A stretch of DNA of 64,000 nt from Nitrosopumilus adriaticus. GTDB lineage: Archaea > Thermoproteota > Nitrososphaeria > Nitrososphaerales > Nitrosopumilaceae. Below the pieces are notes generated by a model. The model was not told where the DNA came from. It saw nothing but the letters and a program-made list of their open reading frames with translations, and searched no databases. The stretch covers positions 434,001 through 498,000 of the forward strand of contig NZ_CP011070.1 of NCBI RefSeq assembly GCF_000956175.1, in the 5' to 3' direction. Both the position numbers and the translations under genes were made by a program. Position 1 is the first letter of the stretch. Every line of letters begins with the position of its first letter. Positions 40,082 through 47,484 of this stretch are shown one piece after another.

Positions 40082-41437
40082 ATGTTTTTCGTGGACAGAA
40101 CCATTGTAATGCTCATCGGAGTTGTCTCCCTTGGAGTAACACTTGGCATTTTTTTCTTTGATGCAGAATTACCTTTACAGTCATTTGCAGAAGATAATTC
40201 TGTTCACAATCCCCCAAAAACAATCACCTATACTGTAATTGCTGAAGATACAACACTTGAGATTGCTCCTGGAACCAGAGTTGAAGCCTGGACATACAAT
40301 GGAACCATTCCTGGTCCTACGTTAAGGGCAACTGAGGGTGATCGTGTAATTATCAATTTTATCAATAATGGGAAACTCCCACACACAATGCATTTTCATG
40401 GAGATCACAATGAAAAAAATGATGGCGTATTCCAAGAAGTTCTTCCCGGTGAATCATATGTCTATGATTTCATTGCAGAGCCTGCAGGACTATTCATGTA
40501 TCACTGCCATGTGATGCCCGTCTCTGAGCATATTCGAAATGGTTTGTACGGTGCATTCATAGTTGATCCTAAAGAAGGATTGGAACCTGCACGAGAATAT
40601 GTACTAGTAAAAGGAGAATATGATTTAGAAGATCAAGAGACTTGGACTCCAGATTATGTTTTCTTTAATGGATATGCTGATCAATATTGGAATTATCCAT
40701 TACCTGTTAAGACTGGAGAAAAAGTAAGATTGTATTACGTTGACATGGGAGCAATTGCTGCTTTTGGATTTCACATTCATGGAACAATCTTTGATACAAT
40801 AATATCTGGAATTTGGGAGAATAAACCCATACGAACCCAAACATGGGAAGTAAGTCCAGGAAATGCAGCTATCTTCGAGGCAACATGGAAAGACCCAGGA
40901 AGGTATCTTTTCCACTTGCATGGTGTTCCAGAAGAAAAAGGAACAATGGCTTACTTTGATGTACGTGAAGCTTCCTCTGATGCAGTTGATGGTGTAGAAA
41001 TTGCAAGAACAAAATCTATAGACATGTGGGAATGGCAAAAACAGATTACAATTAATTTACAGCAACCAGATCCAAATGGCGAGATTACAAAAACATCTGC
41101 TAGTTCATCTGGGCATTCCCAACATGCTCCAGCATCTACTGAAATTGATGAATCTCAGATAGTTGAAACAAATCTCTGTGATGTGGAAACTGGTTCTGCA
41201 GTTCCATCCTCAAACAAATCATATTATCCGAAATTCAATCAGGCAAATGTTGGTGATACTGTGACGTGGACTAACAAAGACGTCTCTGTACATACCATTA
41301 CAAGCAATGATGATCTATTTGACTCTGGAATGATGATGCCTGGTGATACATTTGAACAAAAATTTGATGATGCAGGTTTGTATGAATATTATTGCATGCT
41401 TCATCCTTGGATGACTGGAGCTGTAAAAATAAAATAA
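40082..41437 (+). CDS. multicopper oxidase with C-terminal plastocyanin-like domain
   Basis: 451 residues, exported. Two cupredoxin domains (about 45-165 and 180-300) with copper ligands HTMHFHGDH, FMYHCHVMPVSEH, FHIHGTIFD and FHLHG, as in two-domain oxidases and nitrite-reductase-like proteins of ammonia oxidisers. The expected axial Met is Leu (HIRNGL), as in laccases. A linker (about 325-365) leads to a blue-copper domain (VSVHTIT, then YYCMLHPWMTG). The electron donor or acceptor is not clear from sequence. Confidence 0.9.
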   Translation: MFFVDRTIVMLIGVVSLGVTLGIFFFDAELPLQSFAEDNSVHNPPKTITYTVIAEDTTLEIAPGTRVEAWTYNGTIPGPTLRATEGDRVIINFINNGKLPHTMHFHGDHNEKNDGVFQEVLPGESYVYDFIAEPAGLFMYHCHVMPVSEHIRNGLYGAFIVDPKEGLEPAREYVLVKGEYDLEDQETWTPDYVFFNGYADQYWNYPLPVKTGEKVRLYYVDMGAIAAFGFHIHGTIFDTIISGIWENKPIRTQTWEVSPGNAAIFEATWKDPGRYLFHLHGVPEEKGTMAYFDVREASSDAVDGVEIARTKSIDMWEWQKQITINLQQPDPNGEITKTSASSSGHSQHAPASTEIDESQIVETNLCDVETGSAVPSSNKSYYPKFNQANVGDTVTWTNKDVSVHTITSNDDLFDSGMMMPGDTFEQKFDDAGLYEYYCMLHPWMTGAVKIK

Positions 41438-41971
41438 TTATTTTTCAAAAGACAATTCCATCATCATGTCTTTGATTTGAAAATCTATCTTTTTTTCCAA
41501 CACGTTGTTAAAAATTAGCTCCAATACAGTTTTGTGATACAATGACCAATTATATCCTAAATCGTGTTTTATTATGTAGCTGTGCTTTGATCCATTGATT
41601 GTGTGGTTCATCTCAAAATCTGATATCTTCATTCTCGTAACAAACCACGATACAAAAGAGTCAATATCCATGGTTCCTTTCATAAACGTGGAAATATCTG
41701 ATACTATGCTCTGGCCAATCTGTCGTGCCAATTCAACTGTCTCTTCTTCTGATAGTTTTTCAAACAATGCACTGACTATGGGTTTTGCAACTGGAATCAT
41801 GCCAACCTTGGGCTCAAACATGTCCCAGTCTACATATCTTGAAAAAATTTTGTTTGCCAACACATTAAGACTGACTCCTTGAGATTCAGATTCTGCTCTT
41901 ATCTTATCTAGAACACTGCCATCCAATCTGAATGACATTGTTTCTGTTTTCTTTTTTTGCTCATCTGACAA
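41438..41971 (-). CDS. ribbon-helix-helix regulator with C-terminal domain
   Basis: 177 residues. The N-terminal MSFRLDGSVLDKIRAESESQGVSLNVLANKIFSRYVDWD is a ribbon-helix-helix DNA-binding unit. The rest is a helical domain with no Cys cluster. Its stop abuts the oxidase stop without a gap. Target unknown. Confidence 0.75.
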   Translation of the reverse strand: MSDEQKKKTETMSFRLDGSVLDKIRAESESQGVSLNVLANKIFSRYVDWDMFEPKVGMIPVAKPIVSALFEKLSEEETVELARQIGQSIVSDISTFMKGTMDIDSFVSWFVTRMKISDFEMNHTINGSKHSYIIKHDLGYNWSLYHKTVLELIFNNVLEKKIDFQIKDMMMELSFEK

Positions 41972-42017
41972 GTATTGTGATTATTTCTCACGCATTAATA
42001 ATGTATTTTTATTTCAT

Positions 42018-42341
42018 TTAATGGAATCCTTTGCAAGTATCCCTTATTTCCTTGATAATCTCCTCAACTATGACTGCTTTGCTTTTTATGATTTTAGCAA
42101 CATCTTCTCTTTCTTTGTCATCCATGTTTCTTCCCAACTGACAATGAGCAGTGGCAAAAGCAATTCCTTGCAGATCTCCCATGAAATACCCATGGATGAA
42201 ATTGTATGGATTTTCAACATTTCCAAACTGCCTCACAAATTTCTTTACTGCTTTTTCTGATGGTTTTATCTCATTATACGCCTGAATTGACGTGTTGAGT
42301 GCTTTTTCTATTGACTGCTTTAATTCAGAATCCATCATCAT
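42018..42341 (-). CDS. helical cytoplasmic protein, unknown
   Basis: 107 residues, all-helical, with one HGYFMGDLQGIAFATAHCQLGRNM segment containing His and Cys. No membrane or signal segment. It lies 46 bases upstream of the ribbon-helix-helix gene on the same strand, so may share its transcript. No family recognised. Confidence 0.6.
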   Translation of the reverse strand: MMMDSELKQSIEKALNTSIQAYNEIKPSEKAVKKFVRQFGNVENPYNFIHGYFMGDLQGIAFATAHCQLGRNMDDKEREDVAKIIKSKAVIVEEIIKEIRDTCKGFH

Positions 42342-42406
42342 TTCACTTTATGTGCCTGAATAGATTCTGTGAAATTGTCTTTTTTCCATTCTGTTTTCCA
42401 GTACTT

Positions 42407-42496
42407 TCAATGCTCTAATTCATTTGAACATTCTATAGAACAAACATCATCACACCAATGTTCAAATTTTCTTCCACATACAATACAAGTTCTCAT
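42407..42496 (-). CDS. zinc mini-protein, 29 aa
   Basis: A leaderless frame: TTTATAAAT lies about 25 bases before ATG 42496. It has CIVCGRKF, then WCDDVCSIECS, resembling the 37-aa protein at 36443 in its CxxC and CSxEC. At 29 residues it is among the smallest plausible zinc proteins here. Confidence 0.5.
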   Translation of the reverse strand: MRTCIVCGRKFEHWCDDVCSIECSNELEH

Positions 42497-42565
42497 AATG
42501 TGTATAGCACTCCTTTTTGATTTATAAAATTTTCAACATTTCCTTTCATGCCCATCACTGCATTT

Positions 42566-42811
42566 TTATTTCATGTATTCCACTAGTGATAAAGTGGATT
42601 CTATTCCCTCCATCTTTCTTAGTTTCCATTGTACAGCATCACGCAAATGATCCAAACTAGCAGCTTGTAATTTTACAATAATTCTCCATGGACCGTCTAT
42701 CAAAGTGGATTCTTTTACAACATCAATCTCATTTAATTGATTCATCACACCATCCATTGATTCATGTTTACACATTATCAAAACAAATACGATACTAGGA
42801 CTATCCTTCAT
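42566..42811 (-). CDS. stand-alone Lrp/AsnC ligand-binding domain
   Basis: 81 residues forming only the RAM effector domain: SIVFVLIMCKHESMDGVMNQLNEIDVVKESTLIDGPWRIIVKLQAASLDHLRDAVQWKLRKMEGIESTLSLVEY. There is no helix-turn-helix. Such proteins assemble with full-length Lrp regulators or act as amino-acid sensors. Confidence 0.85.
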   Translation of the reverse strand: MKDSPSIVFVLIMCKHESMDGVMNQLNEIDVVKESTLIDGPWRIIVKLQAASLDHLRDAVQWKLRKMEGIESTLSLVEYMK

Positions 42812-42884
42812 TTAGCATATCTCCAAAATTGAGTTTAATTTGTCAGATGCAGTAGTGATTGGATTTTTTTCATATTCATCCTTT

Positions 42885-43001
42885 TTAATTTAAATTTTTT
42901 TCACGTTTAGGTTTCGAATGCGCTTTTACCATGTGTCTTTTTGTTCTTTCAGGATTTGTAAACTCCATATTACAAATTTTACATGTGTTAGAAAAACTCA
43001 T
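42885..43001 (-). CDS. single C2H2 zinc finger, 38 aa
   Basis: ATG at 43001. CKICNMEFTNPERTKRHMVKAH is a near-classical C2H2 finger (C-x2-C-x12-H-x4-H), then a basic tail SKPKREKN. Probably binds DNA or RNA. Confidence 0.65.
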   Translation of the reverse strand: MSFSNTCKICNMEFTNPERTKRHMVKAHSKPKREKNLN

Positions 43002-43093
43002 CTCTCTTTTTAAAATATTTTTAACAGTACTTTTACTGAATGGAATCTTTGACTTCATAATGAAATAGAGTATTTGATGTTATAAGGAGTTGC

Positions 43094-43106
43094 TTAACAT
43101 TGTTAA
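43094..43106. promoter_or_regulatory. TTAACA-T-TGTTAA operator 1
   Basis: A palindrome located directly after a TTATAAGG TATA-like box and upstream of the module B regulator gene. Two other copies: 43975 and 44326. Related to the GTAAC-N3-GTTAC palindromes of module A. Confidence 0.6.
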
Positions 43107-43158
43107 TCTACTTGATATTTCCATAATAGTTAAAGGAGTAGTTCCATCAACGGAAGCA

Positions 43159-43473
43159 TTGGTTGATTCCAAAAAATATCGTGACCGAATCTATATCGTT
43201 AAAGACATCATTCTGACACTTTCTGAGTATGGCCAACTAAACCAAACTGCATTGTTTAGTTTTTGCGGATTAAACATCACAAAACACAAACAAATCTTAG
43301 ATAATTTAGAACAAAATGAAATGATACAAAGAGTAGAAACTGTAGATGGGAAAAGAACAATCACCATCTTCAAAGTAACTCCGAGAGGAATGGATTTCTG
43401 TCATGATATATTGGAACCCTTTGAAAATCTATTTCCAAGAAGTGGGAAATCCCCTTCGATGGATATTGAATAA
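43159..43473 (+). CDS. winged-helix regulator, module B
   Basis: 104 residues from TTG 43159. An earlier TTG (43090) overlaps the palindromic operator and is rejected. DSKKYRDRIYIVKDIILTLSEYGQLNQTALFSFCGLNITKHKQILDNLEQNEMIQRV is the HTH; the C-terminus ends ENLFPRSG as in module A. Its stop abuts that of the convergent membrane protein (43474). Probably binds the adjacent palindromes. Confidence 0.78.
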   Translation: MVDSKKYRDRIYIVKDIILTLSEYGQLNQTALFSFCGLNITKHKQILDNLEQNEMIQRVETVDGKRTITIFKVTPRGMDFCHDILEPFENLFPRSGKSPSMDIE

Positions 43474-43857
43474 TTACTCTTCTTTGTCTAGTTGATATTT
43501 TGAAGCAATGTCTTTATCCAAATTCTCTCGTTTTTTCAGATAATTGCAATACCGCTTATTCCAAGAATTTAATGATCTAAACTGCTGTATGCCTGCAACC
43601 AGCCAAATCCCAGAAGTGACTAATACGGCAGTCAGCAAAACTGTCAATAATATTGCAAAATCCCCTTCATTTTCTATCAATTGAAGGAATTTTGGGTGTG
43701 TAAGCAAGTATAGAGATATCCCAATTGCAAGTGGTGCTAAAATTAATGCCGAAAATGAGACGCCCAACATCAATCCCTTAAGTTGCTGAATTTTCTCAAT
43801 GAACAAATCCATTGAGCTTAGGATGTTATTGTGATTATCAGACAAATTCTTCCTCAT
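43474..43857 (-). CDS. two-helix membrane protein, module B
   Basis: 127 residues. Helices at about 28-52 (LMLGVSFSALILAPLAIGISLYLL) and 68-92, with cytoplasmic tail QFRSLNSWNKRYCNYLKKRENLDKD that matches the module A protein. Convergent to, rather than cotranscribed with, its regulator, unlike module A. This rearrangement while keeping the set together supports a functional link. Confidence 0.75.
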   Translation of the reverse strand: MRKNLSDNHNNILSSMDLFIEKIQQLKGLMLGVSFSALILAPLAIGISLYLLTHPKFLQLIENEGDFAILLTVLLTAVLVTSGIWLVAGIQQFRSLNSWNKRYCNYLKKRENLDKDIASKYQLDKEE

Positions 43858-43974
43858 CGATATTCAGAAAAATTTGTTTTATGTGTTTTGAATTTCCCAT
43901 GAATGATACATCGGTATCTTTTTCAAACAATCTCATTTCTAATCTGTAATTAATTTGAAGTATATAGGAAGTAC

Positions 43975-43987
43975 TTAACAATGTTAA
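43975..43987. promoter_or_regulatory. TTAACA-A-TGTTAA operator 2
   Basis: Palindrome about 15 bases after AGTATATAGG, upstream of the small gene pair at 44007; same TATA-to-palindrome layout as operator 1. Confidence 0.6.
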
Positions 43988-44006
43988 TCCAGTTTTATTA
44001 GAAATT

Positions 44007-44123
44007 ATGCCAATTCCAAGTATGAAAAAAAAAGTAGATATGGAAGATGATAATTTGGATAAAAGAAATGAGGATTGGTGGAGGCTGGAAAAATCTCAGA
44101 TAGGAAGAAGGAGATTTTGCTAG
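44007..44123 (+). CDS. 38-aa charged peptide, module B
   Basis: ATG at 44007, 20 bases after operator 2; TAG two bases before the zinc-gene ATG. Highly charged with a basic end (KKKVDMEDDNLDKRNEDWWRLEKS). Its position in the transcript is the main support. An overlapping longer frame for the zinc protein exists, so this could also be leader. Confidence 0.4.
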   Translation: MPIPSMKKKVDMEDDNLDKRNEDWWRLEKSQIGRRRFC

Positions 44124-44125
44124 GT

Positions 44126-44329
44126 ATGACTTTTTGTTGTAAAGGGATATGTGAAACCTTGATGTTGACACCGGTCCCAACTTCATTGCGATACCAATTA
44201 GGCTACAAAAGATGTACGATGTGTTCTGTTTTTGTGGAAACAGAAAATCTGAGATGCCCATGTTGTGGAGTGCGCCTAAGAACTAAATCAAGAAACAAGA
44301 AACGCTCAAAAGAAGAATTGTCTCATTAA
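44126..44329 (+). CDS. CxGxC zinc mini-protein (family member 4 of 4), module B
   Basis: 67 residues from ATG 44126, matching the start of its paralogues: CCKGICE, LRYQLGYKRCTMCSVF, CPCCGVRLRTKSRNKKR. An earlier in-frame start exists (44075) but lies in the preceding small frame. The stop codon is inside operator 3. Confidence 0.72.
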   Translation: MTFCCKGICETLMLTPVPTSLRYQLGYKRCTMCSVFVETENLRCPCCGVRLRTKSRNKKRSKEELSH

Positions 44330-44338
44330 CAATGTTAA
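44326..44338. promoter_or_regulatory. TTAACA-A-TGTTAA operator 3
   Basis: Third palindrome, covering the stop codon of the zinc gene. On the minus strand it is about seven bases after the end of the 53-aa gene, so it may act as a spare operator or serve an antisense promoter. Confidence 0.5.
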
Positions 44339-44345
44339 GTATTAT

Positions 44346-44507
44346 CTAAATAGTATTTTCCCAAAATCCAATTAATGCAGAAGCAACTACTCCAAATAGG
44401 AAATAATGACTGTTTGTCATCCTCGACGCATGTCCTAGTTTTCGTTGTCTGCCTCTAGATACAAGGTAATATTTCCAACCGCTTCTGCATTTTTTTCTAG
44501 ATTGCAT
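44346..44507 (-). CDS. 53-aa basic membrane protein
   Basis: ATG at 44507, TAG at 44346. Very basic N-terminus (SRKKCRSGWKYYLVSRGRQRKLG) followed by one helix (YFLFGVVASALIGFW). Probably a single-pass protein with a nucleic-acid or lipid-binding head. No family known. Confidence 0.5.
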   Translation of the reverse strand: MQSRKKCRSGWKYYLVSRGRQRKLGHASRMTNSHYFLFGVVASALIGFWENTI

Positions 44508-44556
44508 ATTAGTTAATAATGGAAACTAAAGTTCTTGTATCAAAATTTACCTATGA

Positions 44557-45231
44557 CTAATTCACTAAATCAACATGTTTTAGTTTTTTAACCATAGATA
44601 TAATTGCCAAAATAACACCTGCTGCCCCCAAAGATAAACTGAAAATTAGCAAATCATAACTTCCTTCATCATGCGAAACACTCGTGGATTCTGAACTCAT
44701 TGAAGATACTTTTTTTTGGAGTGAGGCGATTGCATTTTTTAAAGCCAAAACTTCGGAACTGGATGTTTGAGCATTTTGTTGTGGAAAATCAAGTATTGCA
44801 GTAGATTCTACATCTTCAATGGGAATCTGCACGTCTATGTTTATTCCGTTAATCTCTCCTTTGATATCCATGATTATTGAGCCTGTTTTTGTCGGAATTA
44901 CAGGTGAATAATAATATCCTGGTCTAGGATCTGAATTGATATCGATTTTTTTGGTAGCCCCTCCATACATTGCAGTTGCATCTATATTTTTGAAAGCACT
45001 AGTAATTCCCTTGTACGTCCCTTCAGTCTCGCCCACTTCAACTATTTTAAAGACAAAATCATTTCTAATTCCTACAACAGGAGGTTCGATTCCCCACCCT
45101 ACATCAATTTTGATATTCTCTACATTAACTGAAGTATGTGCTGATGCTGGTGCAGACCCAACACAGAGAGATAGGACGAACAATACAGATACTGCGATTA
45201 CAAAACCGCCTATGTTTTTGGATCTTTTCAT
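44557..45231 (-). CDS. exported protein with C-terminal anchor (YtkA-like domain)
   Basis: About 224 residues from ATG 45231 (ATG 45255 is also possible). Signal peptide ends PASAH, then a beta domain (IDVGWGIEPPVVGIRNDFVFKIVEVG ... YYYSPVIPTKTGSI), a coiled coil (LKNAIASLQKKVSS) and a C-terminal helix with basic tail. The beta part resembles YtkA-like domains of copper and respiratory proteins. Its 3' end left a trace at 26457, where the gene appears deleted. Confidence 0.7.
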   Translation of the reverse strand: MKRSKNIGGFVIAVSVLFVLSLCVGSAPASAHTSVNVENIKIDVGWGIEPPVVGIRNDFVFKIVEVGETEGTYKGITSAFKNIDATAMYGGATKKIDINSDPRPGYYYSPVIPTKTGSIIMDIKGEINGINIDVQIPIEDVESTAILDFPQQNAQTSSSEVLALKNAIASLQKKVSSMSSESTSVSHDEGSYDLLIFSLSLGAAGVILAIISMVKKLKHVDLVN

Positions 45232-45410
45232 TGAAAAAATATCTTGTTTCACCATATCAACACACAGTTATCATTACACCATTAAAGAATAAAACAGGAA
45301 AGACTATTTCCATAATTGGTTTTCAATAACGGAAATTCTGGATTCACAAGCATCACATGCTGTATATAGAATAATCTTGAATACAAGGGTTCAAAAAAAT
45401 AAAAAAGAAG

Positions 45411-45881
45411 TTATTGAGACTTTATGGTTGCCAAAGTTTCCATAATTACTTTGATTTGCTCCATTAGGACTTGCTGCATGTCTGCCAGTTGTTCTTGCAA
45501 TGATTTAATTTCTTCACGTAGTTTTTGATTTTCTTCTCTAAGACTAGTTAGTTCTGTTTTTTCATCATCATCGTATCTATCGTCATCATACTTGTCATCA
45601 TCGTATCTATCGTCATCATACTTGTCATCATCGTATCTATCGTCATCATACTTGTCATCATCGTATCTATCGTCATCATACTTGTCATCATCGTATCTAT
45701 CGTCATCATACTTGTCATCATCGTATCTATCGTCATCATACTTGTCATCATCGTATCTATCGTCATCATACTTGTCATCATCGTATCTATCGTCATCTTC
45801 GCTTGCAAAAGCAAAGCCAGTAGGCAGGGATAGAACCAAAATTGCTAACAGAAAGAATGTTGCAATACTGTATTTCTTCAT
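45411..45881 (-). CDS. secreted Asp/Tyr-repeat coiled-coil protein (copy 2)
   Basis: 156 residues from ATG 45881. Same signal peptide, repeat and coiled coil as at 26550, but longer: about fifteen alternating RYDDD/KYDDD units. The flanking DNA on both sides is also copied. The repeat-number difference shows the repeat is expanding and contracting. Confidence 0.8.
   Translation of the reverse strand: MKKYSIATFFLLAILVLSLPTGFAFASEDDDRYDDDKYDDDRYDDDKYDDDRYDDDKYDDDRYDDDKYDDDRYDDDKYDDDRYDDDKYDDDRYDDDKYDDDRYDDDEKTELTSLREENQKLREEIKSLQEQLADMQQVLMEQIKVIMETLATIKSQ
45571..45780. repeat. 30-bp tandem repeats inside the copy 2 gene (seven units)
   Basis: Seven identical 30-base units and a partial unit, compared with five in the first copy. 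The unit differs from the first copy by one base (CTA for CTG). Confidence 0.9.
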
Positions 45882-46056
45882 GGTAAAAATAACGACAAAA
45901 TTCAATATAACGAGGGCAGATATTTTCCATAACTGATTTTCATGTATGAAAGTAATGCCTAATTTTTCATAAAATACGATATTCGTATCTTGCCCAGTTC
46001 TGATACACTGATAAATCATCAGTACCTGTTATATAGAAAAATTCATTCGGTATTTT

Positions 46057-47484
46057 ATGCGTGGTTTGGGGGTTGTTGCAACAAGTGTTGTCTTTGCACT
46101 ATTTTTTGCCATGAGTCCAGTGTTTGCCCAAGAAACAAGCGAGCAGACTACTCTATCAGATGATCTTCAAAATAATCCCTTGGCACAAGACATTCTAAAA
46201 AAAATTGAACAGACAAAAAAATGGATTGAAGAACTAGAACAAAGAAACTATGAAAAACTAGCCGCACAAAAAGAACTGGAGGCTAAAAGATCCAAATCCC
46301 TTGAAATACTAAATCAGGATCTTGCAGATTGGGAAAAACTGTGGGATTACTATTCTTCTTACAATGCCTTTGACAGGTTTGTAGATAAGATTCCTGACTC
46401 TCAAGTACAAGATGTCTTTTGGGATCAGTTTGAATTCAAGGAACAAAAAGTTGAGGCAGGAAGAGATGCATTCAAAAAAGTACTAGATGACGGGGGTTCT
46501 CGACGTGATGCTCTACAAGCATATCTTGTAGCAGCTGAAACTAAACGTATTGAGCTAATAGAGACAAATTCGCAGTTTAATGTTAATCATAACTTGGCAT
46601 ACTATTCACAACAAATTCTATTTGATGAAGAAGGGAAATTCATTGATTCGCAGATAACTGGAGAGCAACTAAGAAAATACTATGAGGATTATAGGACAAA
46701 CCCTGCATATCTTCAAGCAAATCCAAATGACTCTTTATCGTGGGAAGATCTTGGAAAAACAAACCCTGATACTGAATGCAGAGAAGGAAATGTAGTAGTA
46801 TACAGATTCCATGCAGATGATTATGTCTGTGTAAGTATAGCTACTGCAGAGATGTGGGTAAGACATGGAATGGGTGAGATTACAGGTGATGTGCAAAATA
46901 GATTTGATCAAGAGGTCGTCTCTCCACTTACAAAATGCAATGACGGATTTACTGTAATATTTAATCTTGAAACTGAAAAATATTCATGTGTCCTTGATGA
47001 TACTGCAAAAGATTGGATAGAGCAAGGACTGGCAGAATCTCATAGTGCAGATGATTATGTGGCAGCCAGTATAGAAAACAAGGATGCATCTGAAAGAGTA
47101 GAAAAAGTCAATCAGCAAATATGGGAAATTAAAAAAGAGTTTGAAGAGAATCAAATCAAACTAAAAAAAGAATATGACATAAAATATGAAGATGCCCTAA
47201 CTGCATCAAAGATTGATGAAAAGAATGCAACTGTTGATTACAACCAACGCTCAGGCATGTCAAAAGAGGAATTGAGCATAAAAATTGGTGAGATTAGAGA
47301 AAATCTTGAATCCGAAAAAGAATCACTACTTGAGAACAAGATTGACGATTTGAAAAGTCTTGAAAAAGAGTTTGAAGATGCCATGAAAGAACTTGTTTCT
47401 CTATATGAGGATGATCCATTCGTTGAGGTCAGATTGAACATGGGTCATATAGGATACGAGGCAGTCTCTAGAGATGAAAACTAG
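46057..47484 (+). CDS. secreted coiled-coil protein (family member 4 of 4) with two Cys units
   Basis: 475 residues, signal ends VFAQ. Coiled coil and the family core (YNAFDRFV, FWDQFEFKEQKVEAGRDAFKKVLDDGG, FNVNHNLA, FDEEGKF) fill the first 200 residues. Two copies of the recurrent Cys unit follow (ECREGNVVVY ... YVCVS, and KCNDGFTVIF ... YSCVL), then a long coiled coil. The gene ends SRDEN because its last bases are the leader of the next MKTR gene, making it the first in the array. Confidence 0.82.
   Translation: MRGLGVVATSVVFALFFAMSPVFAQETSEQTTLSDDLQNNPLAQDILKKIEQTKKWIEELEQRNYEKLAAQKELEAKRSKSLEILNQDLADWEKLWDYYSSYNAFDRFVDKIPDSQVQDVFWDQFEFKEQKVEAGRDAFKKVLDDGGSRRDALQAYLVAAETKRIELIETNSQFNVNHNLAYYSQQILFDEEGKFIDSQITGEQLRKYYEDYRTNPAYLQANPNDSLSWEDLGKTNPDTECREGNVVVYRFHADDYVCVSIATAEMWVRHGMGEITGDVQNRFDQEVVSPLTKCNDGFTVIFNLETEKYSCVLDDTAKDWIEQGLAESHSADDYVAASIENKDASERVEKVNQQIWEIKKEFEENQIKLKKEYDIKYEDALTASKIDEKNATVDYNQRSGMSKEELSIKIGEIRENLESEKESLLENKIDDLKSLEKEFEDAMKELVSLYEDDPFVEVRLNMGHIGYEAVSRDEN

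Noticed and set aside
43090-43158. TTG 43090 as the start of the module B regulator
   Set aside because: It overlaps the palindromic operator just after the TATA box; the paralogue aligns from the later TTG at 43159.
45083-45095. GGTTCGATTCCCC, resembling a tRNA T-arm
   Set aside because: It lies inside the coding sequence of the 44557 gene and no acceptor or anticodon stems surround it.
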